Below, piece after piece: positions 24,201 through 31,826 of a stretch of DNA of 64,000 nucleotides. How positions within the stretch are numbered: position 1 is the first letter of the stretch; the number at the start of each line of letters is the position of its first letter. The notes under the pieces were generated by a model. The model did no database searches and was not told the DNA's origin. It was given only the letters and a program-made list of their open reading frames with translations. Made by a program: the position numbers and the translations under genes. This DNA comes from Magicicada septendecula (taxonomy: Eukaryota; Arthropoda; Insecta; Hemiptera; Cicadidae): NCBI GenBank assembly GCA_034769895.1, contig CM068370.1, positions 34,671,747 to 34,735,746 on the forward strand, in the 5' to 3' direction.

Positions 24201-24854
24201 GGTGGGATAAGTTATACCAGAAGTGATGATACTGTGGAAATGTGATTTGTATTTGGATACACGCTCGCTGTCTCTGTGTTGTGGAAACAGTGCGGCCAAC
24301 ACCGACCATACGAAACACATTTGATCGCCTGTATTGTTCACGTTGATGATGGATTTAGTACGAGACAATTCAGGGGGTGTACGGATGAAACTGGAGGCGG
24401 CCAGTGGTTGGTACCGTGAGAGAACGAGTTCTAAGGAGACGATGTGGTCCAACGCCCAACCGCTACCCTCGCGTGTGAATTTATAAATTGACTCGATGAT
24501 TTTGTCGTAAGAAGCTTCTAAACGATTGGGCAATACGTCTTGGTCACCGATCAGCGTCGTATGACATCGTCCGTGAAAATAGGCTTCAGTCGTCACTTCT
24601 TCGTCCTCGTCAGTGTCAGCGTTTACGATGTACTTGACAAATCTCGCTTTAACCGTTATATGCCACTTTATACTAAGCAAACGTCTCAGTTCGTTTAGAA
24701 TGTCCGTACATAACGTATCGTGCATTTCATCAATAAAGGTTATGACATCGTTGACACATTCTTCGTCCTCCGTAACCGGTGTGTAAACGTACGACACCAA
24801 CGCGCCACGCAACGAATGTTTACATTCAACAGAAAAAGACTGCATTGTTGGCAC
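21288..24854 (-). CDS. POLB: Protein-primed family B DNA polymerase, 1188 aa
   Basis: Replicates the element by protein priming. The order of domains follows the Polinton type. An N-terminal extension contains a QMCFVWSVLAALFP block (about 178-191) and a C2HC zinc knuckle (about 296-316). The 3'-5' exonuclease has Exo I YADFES (351-356), Exo II HNLRGYDAHH (494-503) and Exo III YLKTDVLLLADV (639-650). An inserted endonuclease-VII-like zinc segment (CHLC ... RNHCH ... AHNVCNLNC, 448-483) lies between Exo I and Exo II. In the palm, motif A is YTDCNNLYG (738-746), motif B is NAVYGKSLEN (915-924) and motif C is DTDS (1011-1014). All catalytic carboxylates are present and the length is normal. It is the first gene leftward from a divergent region, opposite the BIR gene. 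Confidence 0.97.
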   Translation of the reverse strand: MPTMQSFSVECKHSLRGALVSYVYTPVTEDEECVNDVITFIDEMHDTLCTDILNELRRLLSIKWHITVKARFVKYIVNADTDEDEEVTTEAYFHGRCHTTLIGDQDVLPNRLEASYDKIIESIYKFTREGSGWALDHIVSLELVLSRYQPLAASSFIRTPPELSRTKSIINVNNTGDQMCFVWSVLAALFPQHRDSERVSKYKSHFHSIITSGITYPTRLCDIVKFERDNTDVSINVFGYEEDEIYPLRITPSNGRQHHVNLLLLTTVDRKHYCLIKNTSRLFSSLTKHNGRSFYCNYCLHRFCEERLLTEHVPHCSPYGEQRIRLPTKEKEKVMYFRNYTYCQKVPFAIYADFESFIVPCHRCDAPPHTSSTTTESLHLPSGFSYLIVDHERNIFKPQVVYRGENVIETFLDRLIVEEHELYTIMRTNVPMTMSDSDILSFTNAVVCHLCENPLTDDDKVRNHCHLNGRYLGAAHNVCNLNCKTAQHIPVFFHNLRGYDAHHLIQGLGKYDDETLTCIATTSERFVSVTLGALRFVDTLQFLNTSLDTLVGNLRASGADFALTKQCFEEHFELLLRKGVYPYDYMTGSEKFDETRLPAREHFFNRLSETPVLDEDYAHAQNVWQTFGIRTLGDYHDLYLKTDVLLLADVFEAFREMAIRYYQIDPAHLYSLPGVAWHAMLKMTGVRLELLKDIDQHLFIESSVRGGVSMVPNRYAKANNPLIADQYDASKPTSFILYTDCNNLYGAAMSQPLPYGDFRWLNRNEIDSLDVRTLSDDSDMGYILEVDLHYPSKLHDLHSDYPLAPVRSCVNPDILSPYSRRLHTRLHYTKGYRGSETPSSSVPKLLTTLDDKQKYVLHFRNLKFYLSLGLELKAIHRVLSFKQRAWLKPFIDFNTQKRAAATNSFEKDFFKLMVNAVYGKSLENVRKRIDFQLVSNERRLQKLVSNPRLKRMIRYTDDLVGLALRNRTIFLCRPVYVGFTVLDVSKLIMYDFHYRYAVAKYGQRLTLLMTDTDSLLYSIQTDDVYTDMKEDLHLFDTSDYPTDHPCHCDDNKKVVGKFKDETNGKPIREFVGLRAKCYSLLLSDRTDKKVAKGVPRTAIKKRLRHRLYSECLFDSRTVFTSAECIRSDRHKLYTQRVTKLSLSPYDDKRYVLDDGVTTLAYGHFRTRKRALPDDAAGPNTKRQRYTDQ

Positions 24855-24940
24855 TATAACAACAAGAACGTGAAACTACAATTACTTGCACGCTTGAGCA
24901 ACAATGGAAGACTGACGTGAATTTGGAAAATAATCGATGC

Positions 24941-24947
24941 TTTATAT
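24941..24947 (-). promoter_or_regulatory. TATA-like box upstream of PolB
   Basis: On the minus strand CATATAAAGC lies about 87 bases before the PolB ATG. It is the only clear TATA-like element in the short divergent region between PolB and the BIR gene. Confidence 0.45.
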
Positions 24948-25172
24948 GCGCTATGCGAAAGTTAGCCTGCACTAGACTCGAGGTAACTACGAAATGAACG
25001 CCTGCAGCGATCCCCTCTCCGCTTACACTACCGGCTGCGCACGCAGCTATCCGCTCCCCTCCACTATGGTTTCCGTCGACAACGATCCTCCCCCTCCCAC
25101 TAACGGTTGCGCGCGCAGCTATCTCCGAGGAGGTTGAATGTATTGTAGTAAACGAGCATTCTCGCTTCAAAT
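24948..25172. other. Divergent intergenic region with direct repeats
   Basis: Two imperfect direct repeats, actaccggctgcgcacgcagc (about 25027) and actaacggttgcgcgcgcagc (about 25099), lie in C-rich surroundings between the leftward PolB and the rightward BIR gene. They are candidates for shared regulatory sites. Confidence 0.5.
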
Positions 25173-25448
25173 ATGGACGTGTGCACATATTCTTTTGCAC
25201 ACCGATTAAGCAGCTTTTACAACATCCGTCGTCGAGGCAATATAAAATTTTACGTTCGGAAATATCCGAATGCGAATGTAAAATTATTTGATCTGGCCAA
25301 AGCCGGGTTTATTTACGAAGGCGACGCCGATGTTGTGAGATGCTGTGTATGTAAAGTACGAATTATGGATTGGACGGTGGGTGATGATCCCGTCCAAATC
25401 CATAAGGCGTCAATGCCTACATGTGATTTCGTCCGCGAGCACTTGTAG
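25173..25448 (+). CDS. BIR-domain protein, 91 aa
   Basis: A single BIR domain fills the protein. After an N-terminal R-SSF segment come LAKAGFIYEG, then VVRCCVC, W at 67, GDDP, H77 and C84. The zinc set C57, C60, H77 and C84 is complete and the usual GF(I/Y)YxG and W-x-DDP blocks are present. BIR proteins of the IAP class bind caspases or IAP antagonists; short BIR proteins are known in insect large DNA viruses. It has no RING, unlike the second IAP of this element at 36096. Role in host-cell survival is inferred. Confidence 0.85.
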   Translation: MDVCTYSFAHRLSSFYNIRRRGNIKFYVRKYPNANVKLFDLAKAGFIYEGDADVVRCCVCKVRIMDWTVGDDPVQIHKASMPTCDFVREHL

Positions 25449-25513
25449 AAGTCGACGCACGCAAAAAACGGCTCTTTTCAGAGCCGGCATAAACTCACAT
25501 AACATACCCGTTT

Positions 25514-25574
25514 GGGTAGTAGTAGTACTATGTGTTAGTACTAGTAGTACTATGTGTAATACTACTACTACTAC
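25514..25574. terminator. Trinucleotide hairpin after the BIR gene
   Basis: The sequence gtagtagtagta is followed by agtactagtagtact and then tactactactac, allowing a long stem. It lies 70-130 bases after the BIR stop codon. It may mark a 3' end, but no firm evidence supports a terminator function. Confidence 0.3.
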
Positions 25575-25727
25575 CGAATGAGTGTAATCAGTTCAAAGTC
25601 TGAGCGATGGTGCCCATGATAAAAAAAAATAAAAATAAAAAAAAATTCCTCAAATATTATACGTATACACTTTAAATATCGTGTCGATGTCGAAACGGTA
25701 TCACTTGCATCACGAATCGATGACACG
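25575..25727. promoter_or_regulatory. Intergenic region, possible promoter of the next gene
   Basis: A poly-A-rich stretch is followed by attatacgtatacac at about 25658, roughly 60-70 bases before the ATG at 25728. It could serve as a TATA-like element. Weak evidence. Confidence 0.3.
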
Positions 25728-26939
25728 ATGGACGTCTATCGATACGACGATGGGAAACATTTCGCGATAACAAAACCGTTACGAAGCGCGATACGGTCCA
25801 ACTTATGTTCCGTGTATTTTGTTAAGAAAAAACGATTTTGCGGCAACTACTGTACACGTTACAAATTCGGTGTTGACAGATATCACGGACGTTGTTGGCG
25901 TCACATAAAAAAACGTAGCGGTGATCTGCCACCAATCGTGCTGTTGATGATAGTCACCGATCGTATACACAACAAATCACGTTGGCTTAAATTTATCGAA
26001 GAGTGCGAACGAAACAACGTACCGATAGAACTCGTGGTTTACGAAAAGAATATGTTCAAGTGTACTGTACGTCACGGATGGAATTTTCTTTCACGTTTCC
26101 GTCCGATTCCCGAACTGTATCACGCCGTTCAACGCGTGCACGGCTTACACGATTCTCACGGACAGATGAACTACGCGACTGTGTACACCGACATGCTCGC
26201 CTACGGAAGTTCGATACCGCACGCTTCTTGTTGCATCGTCCTTACGGAGCGCACTATTCCGATACGTACACCGATTGAAATATACAGAAACGCGGTGGCG
26301 ATAGCGCCAAAGTGCGCACTGGATCCCAGCTACAACGTAAGTTTTGACGTGCACTGTCCACCGTCCTCATTACCGACACTATCGAGAGGTAAACAGTTCA
26401 CGTTGGTGAACAACAAGGCGCAGGGATTGTTTTCGGTACCCTTTCTGAAGGAGGCGTTGCCTACACTCCACGAGAATTGCGAATACTTTGGTCTACACTA
26501 TTCGCACGAACAAGGGTACACGGTGAAAGACCGACATTTGTACGAACAGTGGCAGCAGTGCACGGGCGCTATGGCGGACGAATTTTGGTTGTTGAACTCG
26601 TATCTGATACACCTGCACATGAAGTCGGGAAGTCAGCGTCCGATCGCTGAACTCAAAGCTAAACACATGTGCGAGCGCCTACCTGCGGACGATAACGTCA
26701 TAGTCGCGGAAATGCATGAGTACCGCGACAACGTTATTCGTAGCGTCATGTTCAAGGACATGAATTCTGTCAAGACTGTAAGAGCGTTGGACACGAAACA
26801 ACACACGCTCATGAGATATTACAGTGGTATGAGCCTCGTGCGTAATGGTTGCATGAAAATCAGTTTAGCACACGTTTTAACGTACTTGCGCAATCGCAAG
26901 AAGAACGCGCTGTTCTTCCGTTCAGTCGAAATGATATAA
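25728..26939 (+). CDS. Putative branching-type (GT14-like) glycosyltransferase, 403 aa
   Basis: Not a standard Polinton gene. Residues about 68-103 (VLLMIVTDRIHNKSRWLKF, then IELVVYEKN) look like the start of a Rossmann-type transferase. About 147-190 reads MNYATVYTDMLAYG followed by CCIVLTERTIPIRTP. In Core-2/I-branching enzymes the same place has a segment ending in LLSESCIPL. A GKQFTLVNNKAQ block follows, where that family has a SQWF-like block, and then MADEFWLLNSYL, where it has a DEHYxPTLL-like block. The match is by eye and the sugar donor is unknown. No signal peptide or membrane anchor is evident, so the enzyme would be cytosolic or fold-only. It sits between the BIR gene and the integrase, all rightward. 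Confidence 0.5.
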   Translation: MDVYRYDDGKHFAITKPLRSAIRSNLCSVYFVKKKRFCGNYCTRYKFGVDRYHGRCWRHIKKRSGDLPPIVLLMIVTDRIHNKSRWLKFIEECERNNVPIELVVYEKNMFKCTVRHGWNFLSRFRPIPELYHAVQRVHGLHDSHGQMNYATVYTDMLAYGSSIPHASCCIVLTERTIPIRTPIEIYRNAVAIAPKCALDPSYNVSFDVHCPPSSLPTLSRGKQFTLVNNKAQGLFSVPFLKEALPTLHENCEYFGLHYSHEQGYTVKDRHLYEQWQQCTGAMADEFWLLNSYLIHLHMKSGSQRPIAELKAKHMCERLPADDNVIVAEMHEYRDNVIRSVMFKDMNSVKTVRALDTKQHTLMRYYSGMSLVRNGCMKISLAHVLTYLRNRKKNALFFRSVEMI

Positions 26940-27075
26940 CTGGTTGTGGAGCGGTGACATCGTGACAGTCTCGTGATGGAAGGCGCACGTACCAGAACGA
27001 GAGTTACGTTCAGCACTGAGCCAACGGTTTACTACGTTCCAGCGTATTGCGAATCACGGTTCGCACGACGTGAGA

Positions 27076-28032
27076 ATGAAACGGCAGGTGAAGAACATAC
27101 AGCAGAGCGTTCGCAAGACTATCGCGATGGAGTTGCACAGACCGGTAAGAAGGAATTTTCCGAGACGTGCAGTCGAGTTGAAGGGACTTCACGACTTGTA
27201 CCAAGCGGACCTGGTAGAGATGATACCGCACGCGAAGGTGAACAAGGGATTCAAGTACCTCATGACGATGATTAACGCGTTTAGCAAGTACGCGTACGCC
27301 GTTCCGTTGAAAACGAAAACTGGTGTAGAGGTCGCACGAGCTCTGGAACCGATTCTGCGTGCTAATAAAATGAAATATCTGCAGACGGACAACGGGAAAG
27401 AGTACTACAACAACACCGTACAAACGTTGCTGAGCAGATACGGTGTCGCACTCTATTCCACGTATAGTGAGAAAAAGGCGTCCATTGTGGAACGCTTCAA
27501 CCGTACGTTGAAAACGCACATGTATCGTGCGTTCAGCGAACAAGGTCATTACCGTTGGTTGGATTTGTTACCGGAACTGGTCAGGTCGTACAACGACAGT
27601 GTGCACAGAACGATCGGAATGAAACCGCGTCAGGTGAACGAATCCAACGAACGTACGGTGCTGCAACGGATTCGTGTGAAAACAGCGAGGAGCAATGACT
27701 ATAAACGACCAAAGTTCAAAGTAGGCGATCGTGTGCGTATAAGCAAACACAAAATGACGTTCGCCAAAGGATACACCCCCAATTGGACAAACGAGATATT
27801 CCTCGTTCACGCGGTACGTACCGGCAGCGTACCCGTCACTTATTCGCTAAAGGATCATACGGGAGAAGTGTTAAAAGGTGGTTTTTACGAACACGAAATC
27901 AGTAAATCGGACGTCGGTGACGTGTACTTGGTAGAAAAGATCGTGCAACGTAAAGGCGATCGCGTGAAAGTCAGGTGGTTAGGATTCGATGGTAAACACG
28001 ATTCGTGGATAGACAAGAAGAACTTGCTATAA
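27076..28032 (+). CDS. INT: Polinton integrase (DDE) with C-terminal chromodomain, 318 aa
   Basis: An rve-type integrase, giving the 6-bp target duplication. Numbered from the ATG at 27076, the catalytic triad is D45 (QADLVEM), D105 (QTDNGKEY) and E139 (SIVERFNRTLK), with spacing normal for the family. The C-terminus has an SH3-like basic segment (KVGDRVRISK) and a chromodomain (VEKIVQRKG ... VRWLGFDGKHDSWID), which may steer insertion to marked chromatin. That fits its location in satellite DNA. The frame is open upstream to 26977 without an ATG. A GTG at 27070 is possible but the ATG is preferred. The N-terminal zinc domain seen in some integrases is not visible. Confidence 0.95.
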   Translation: MKRQVKNIQQSVRKTIAMELHRPVRRNFPRRAVELKGLHDLYQADLVEMIPHAKVNKGFKYLMTMINAFSKYAYAVPLKTKTGVEVARALEPILRANKMKYLQTDNGKEYYNNTVQTLLSRYGVALYSTYSEKKASIVERFNRTLKTHMYRAFSEQGHYRWLDLLPELVRSYNDSVHRTIGMKPRQVNESNERTVLQRIRVKTARSNDYKRPKFKVGDRVRISKHKMTFAKGYTPNWTNEIFLVHAVRTGSVPVTYSLKDHTGEVLKGGFYEHEISKSDVGDVYLVEKIVQRKGDRVKVRWLGFDGKHDSWIDKKNLL

Positions 28033-28089
28033 CAACGAATCGATTCGTGGAAATAGAATCAGTATGCGTTGGTGCGTTACGATGTCAAC

Positions 28090-28515
28090 ATGCGCGCTGT
28101 GTACAGTGTGAAAGACGTTGTGTCGCATCCCGGCTACAACGAGTACGTCGTGAACACGCCCGCTGACTACGTCGAACGCATGCGCAGGATCTTAACGGTA
28201 CACGAGTATTGGCAGAGGGTTAGCAATCGTGTGTCGAGGTTCAGACTCAGCGAAATAGTACCTAGTGGCACTGGACTCGATCACTACAAAGAATGTGTTT
28301 GGTCGAATCCAAACTGTGAAACGGGTCCGGACACTTGTGTGTGCAGTTACATATCCGTCGATTGTACCAACATAGTACGACTATTAAATAGACTGTTGAC
28401 AGAACGACAACATGAAAATATTGCAACAAGCGCACAGACTAAAAATAAAGGACGTGGACTATTCGAAATTGTGTGGCGATGGTGGTGGCGGTGGTTGTGG
28501 CAGAAAAAATCGTAA
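28090..28515 (+). CDS. Unknown cysteine-rich protein, 141 aa
   Basis: I do not recognise it. The first ATG in the frame is at 28090, 58 bases after the integrase stop. The middle holds five cysteines in a short span (CVWSNPNCETGPDTCVCSY, then C), suggesting a zinc-binding or disulphide-linked region. The last 35 residues overlap the start of the ATPase gene in another frame and include a tryptophan-rich tail that may be a by-product, so the true end could be earlier if there is an intron or error. The position between INT and ATP is constant enough in this element to suggest a real gene. Confidence 0.5.
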   Translation: MRAVYSVKDVVSHPGYNEYVVNTPADYVERMRRILTVHEYWQRVSNRVSRFRLSEIVPSGTGLDHYKECVWSNPNCETGPDTCVCSYISVDCTNIVRLLNRLLTERQHENIATSAQTKNKGRGLFEIVWRWWWRWLWQKKS

Positions 28516-29134
28516 ACATGGGCGTCTTCTGCCTGATACCGTACGTTCGATCATCTGCGGACCTTCAGCATGCGGGAAGACTAATGTCATGTTCAATCTG
28601 TTGTTCGATGTGAACGGGTTGAGATTCGCGAACCTATACGTGTTTTCTAAATCATTGTTTCAACCCAAATATCGGATGCTGGAGACCCTGATGACACGAC
28701 TTTCTGACGAAGGAATGGGTTATCACGCGTTCAACGATAACGATGAGGTACCACCTCCCGACGAGGTCGATCCCAATTCTATTATGGTGTTCGACGATGT
28801 GTCTTGCGAAAGGCAACATAACATACGCAAGTATTTTGCTATGGGACGACACAGCGGTGTGGACGCGTTTTACCTGTGTCAGACGTACAGTCAAGTGCCG
28901 AAACAGTTGGTTCGCGATAACGCCAATCTAATAGTGTTGTTCAAACAGGACGATCTCAACTTGAAGCACGCGTACAACGATCACGTCAACACGGACATGA
29001 AATACGAGACGTTTAAGAACGTGTGCACCGAAGCGTGGAAAGATCGATACGGCTTTCTCGTCGTGGACAAGGATTCTTCTATCGATGGCGGCAGGTACAG
29101 AGCCGGTTTCGACCGTTTCATAGTCATTGATTAA
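28412..29134 (+). CDS. ATP: Genome-packaging ATPase (FtsK/HerA, A32-like), 240 aa
   Basis: Pumps element DNA into capsids. The Walker A motif GPSACGKT is at 50-57, Walker B IMVFDD at 123-128, and a sensor-like segment, LCQTYSQVP, lies about 30 residues on. Length and order are as in other Polinton ATPases. The N-terminus has a glycine run (GDGGGGGCG). It overlaps the preceding unknown gene by about 100 bases and the next open frame by a few. Confidence 0.93.
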   Translation: MKILQQAHRLKIKDVDYSKLCGDGGGGGCGRKNRKHGRLLPDTVRSIICGPSACGKTNVMFNLLFDVNGLRFANLYVFSKSLFQPKYRMLETLMTRLSDEGMGYHAFNDNDEVPPPDEVDPNSIMVFDDVSCERQHNIRKYFAMGRHSGVDAFYLCQTYSQVPKQLVRDNANLIVLFKQDDLNLKHAYNDHVNTDMKYETFKNVCTEAWKDRYGFLVVDKDSSIDGGRYRAGFDRFIVID

Positions 29135-29231
29135 AATTCCCGGACCGTTCGCAAGTAACAGCTGTTCACTGTGCGTAAATACACATGTTCCGGTGTCAGC
29201 GACGTTAGTCGACGCACCGTCGTATATCGAG

Positions 29232-30248
29232 ATGGACGAAAAGAAGAAACGACTAGCCCGTGATATCGACACGATCAGCGATGACATACGGAAGAAATAC
29301 CGTGCGTTAAAACATGGGATCCGTGAAGAGGAAGCAACGTTATCCAAAAGTTACAAACCGATTCTGGAACCGTTACAAAGTATTTCGCAAGCGTTGGTTG
29401 AAAAAAAACGAAAAACAACAAATGAAAAGCCAACGAAAAAGATGAAACGTGAGGAGGATGTGGACGAGGGGGAGGAGGAGGAGGATTCTAGTAGTAAGAT
29501 CGACGTGGGAACACCGATGCGGACACCGCGTTTCCTGAAAACGACTACGTTAGCCGAAACATCGGACGATGACGACGAGACCGATCCTAGTCTCAACATC
29601 GAAAAAATGTTAGCCACACCGGAAGGAAGGCGCGAAGCGCGTAAATATCTGCTGACCCAATACGACAGCGAATCGTTAGCGAACAAGTACATGCGTATGA
29701 TCGTATCTTCTGAACGTGATCGACTGATGGACTATACTTACGGTGTAAGACACGCGAACGGAAAATGGATGATCGGTGACTCGCTGTTTGAAATCGAAAA
29801 GGACGATACGATCCTCATCGACGGTAAAAGGCGATACAAAGGTACACCGGGTCTATACGAACTCGTGTTCATGAAACACCCTAACGAAAAAGTTTACAAC
29901 GAAGCGGATCTAAAGGCGTACAAAGATATATTACGCACCACGAACGCGCACAAGCATTTTTATTTAGCGAGCGCACAGGTGAACGCGAACAGAGGTGTAA
30001 AGTATAAACGGGTAATATCACAACTGTTCCCACCGAAACGTACGGGACACGGGCATAATACCGACCGAACGTATATGGTGGCATCGAGAAAAAAAGACAA
30101 AATCGATTACGTGCATTGGGACGATCCGAACGAACTGGTGGACAGATTGCGACTGTTGATGGCGTCACAGCGCGCCGGAAACGGTGGGCACACGAACGAA
30201 ATCGTTTCCATAGTAGAAGAACTACGTGAAGCCGACATCATCGTATAA
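29232..30248 (+). CDS. Conserved Polinton protein of unknown function, 338 aa
   Basis: The N-terminal 60 residues are charged and predicted coiled-coil (DEKKKRLARD and on). An acidic, serine-rich linker with a KKMKRE nuclear-localisation-like stretch follows. The C-terminal half has the block RRYKGTPGLYELVF, then TNAHKHFY and YKRVISQLF, which I recognise as a recurrent domain of arthropod and cnidarian Polintons, often left as a domain of unknown function. The start at 29232 is preferred because the upstream extension to 29127 (35 residues) is low-complexity and overlaps the ATPase. It may be a virion or DNA-associated protein. The function is not known. Confidence 0.8.
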   Translation: MDEKKKRLARDIDTISDDIRKKYRALKHGIREEEATLSKSYKPILEPLQSISQALVEKKRKTTNEKPTKKMKREEDVDEGEEEEDSSSKIDVGTPMRTPRFLKTTTLAETSDDDDETDPSLNIEKMLATPEGRREARKYLLTQYDSESLANKYMRMIVSSERDRLMDYTYGVRHANGKWMIGDSLFEIEKDDTILIDGKRRYKGTPGLYELVFMKHPNEKVYNEADLKAYKDILRTTNAHKHFYLASAQVNANRGVKYKRVISQLFPPKRTGHGHNTDRTYMVASRKKDKIDYVHWDDPNELVDRLRLLMASQRAGNGGHTNEIVSIVEELREADIIV

Positions 30249-30250
30249 AT

Positions 30251-31789
30251 ATGACCGCTATACGACAACATCCGTCAGTGTCGAGACACACAATGTACAC
30301 CACGCTAGTGTTTATTATTGCGCTCGTCGTCGCTAACGCGAACGATATAGATTTCGCTTTAGATTACTTGGTGCGATACGGATACGTGCCCGATGATAGT
30401 TTACGACTCACAGACAACACCACTATCGATGTGGACGCCTACCTTCGGACGTTTCAAGTGAATTACAATTTAACCGTAAATGGAGAATTAAACAACGAAA
30501 CGATTAATCTGATGCGAGCGCGGAGATGTGGTAACGAAGATTTCGTGACGTACACCTTACGAACGCCGTGGACCAAGAGACGACTGTCTTGGCGGTTCTT
30601 TCACGGTACCGCCAGCGCTATAGAAGCGTCACGACAAGCGTTCGCTGTATGGTGGAAACATTCGAATCTGGAATTCGACTATCGACCCAACGACGTAAAC
30701 GCTGACATAGTCATCGCTATGAAATATTTTAAACACAGGTGTCTGACCTCCAGGTGTTCGATCTGCGGGTACGATTTGGACGGACGAGGAGGTATACTCG
30801 CTCACGCTTACTACCCGCCCGATTTACCGTATAACACTACCGAGATACATATGGACTACTACGAATCGTGGAATTATACGAACGCAACCGAAATACCGGA
30901 CGATCAGACCAGTTTTCTTCAGGTGCTAACGCACGAAATCGGACACGCGTTAGGACTGTCTCATTCCCTCGAGAGAGATTCGATCATGTACCCTTTCTAC
31001 GTGCCGCGGTCGGACGGTCCGTTCGACCTTAGAGACGACGATATAAGAGGTATTCAACGCTTGTACGGGAAGCCGCCGCCACCGCCAGCTACGACGACGA
31101 CGACGCCGCCGACGACGAACGATACCCTCCGGACGACGGCGGATTTATGTCGGCTAAAGAACGTTAATCAATTTTTAATAATCAACAGACACATGTATAT
31201 AGTGCACGATAACTTTTTGTGGACACTGGATCTCGAGTCGAAGCGTCCGAGCGGGAGTCCGCTTCTGTTGACGGATTGGTTGACGTTCTTACCGTCGACG
31301 TTCACCAACGTTTCGGCGATGTACCAGAGACCACGCACCGAAGAAGTGGTGCTCTTCATAGATAACTACGTATACATGTTCGATATACACAGTCTGCAGT
31401 CGGTGAACGGGTATCCGCGTCCGATCACGACGCTCGGCGTTCGCACGATGATGAAAATAAACGCGGTGATGCATACCTACACAGGTCGAACCCTTCTGTT
31501 GTACAACGATATGTATTACGGTGAGATAGACGAGTGCACGTTCACGATCAAGAAACACGGATACGTTAAAGATCGTTTTGTCGGCTTGCCAGAAGCCGTT
31601 GATAGCGCGTTCCGATACATCGATGGAAAGATTTATTTCTTCAAAGACGGACGCGTATACGTGTACGATGAATTTCTAAATACAATTGTAAAAGGAAAAC
31701 ATACCGATGGACTCTCCGTTGTCGGAATAAAATGCATAGACAGTACAATCGTATCAAAACTAATCGATTTATTACGCGAGTACGTATAA
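30251..31789 (+). CDS. Matrix metalloproteinase with hemopexin-like tail, 512 aa
   Basis: A secreted zinc endopeptidase of the MMP family. A signal peptide follows the second methionine (residue 15, base 30293): a hydrophobic run FIIALVVANA. The prodomain carries a cysteine switch RRCGNED (C93), a variant of PRCG(V/N)PD. The catalytic domain has the zinc motif HEIGHALGLSH (228-238) and a Met-turn SIMYP (M246). A proline/threonine hinge at about 275-292 leads to a 200-residue hemopexin-like region with repeated tyrosine-rich blades. The likely start is residue 15. MMPs are not Polinton core genes; related MMPs occur in granuloviruses and entomopoxviruses. A role in breaching host basement membrane is inference. 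Confidence 0.9.
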   Translation: MTAIRQHPSVSRHTMYTTLVFIIALVVANANDIDFALDYLVRYGYVPDDSLRLTDNTTIDVDAYLRTFQVNYNLTVNGELNNETINLMRARRCGNEDFVTYTLRTPWTKRRLSWRFFHGTASAIEASRQAFAVWWKHSNLEFDYRPNDVNADIVIAMKYFKHRCLTSRCSICGYDLDGRGGILAHAYYPPDLPYNTTEIHMDYYESWNYTNATEIPDDQTSFLQVLTHEIGHALGLSHSLERDSIMYPFYVPRSDGPFDLRDDDIRGIQRLYGKPPPPPATTTTTPPTTNDTLRTTADLCRLKNVNQFLIINRHMYIVHDNFLWTLDLESKRPSGSPLLLTDWLTFLPSTFTNVSAMYQRPRTEEVVLFIDNYVYMFDIHSLQSVNGYPRPITTLGVRTMMKINAVMHTYTGRTLLLYNDMYYGEIDECTFTIKKHGYVKDRFVGLPEAVDSAFRYIDGKIYFFKDGRVYVYDEFLNTIVKGKHTDGLSVVGIKCIDSTIVSKLIDLLREYV

Positions 31790-31826
31790 ATGCCGTGCAC
31801 GGCGTACGACGTGCATCATTCACGAG

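Noticed and set aside
25490..25580. CRISPR-like or origin-like repeats
   Set aside because: The repeated words are simple (agt)n/(act)n palindromes without regular spacers. Only a hairpin is supported.
27010..27549. 179-codon minus frame opposite the integrase
   Set aside because: Antisense shadow of a well supported integrase; no domain of its own.
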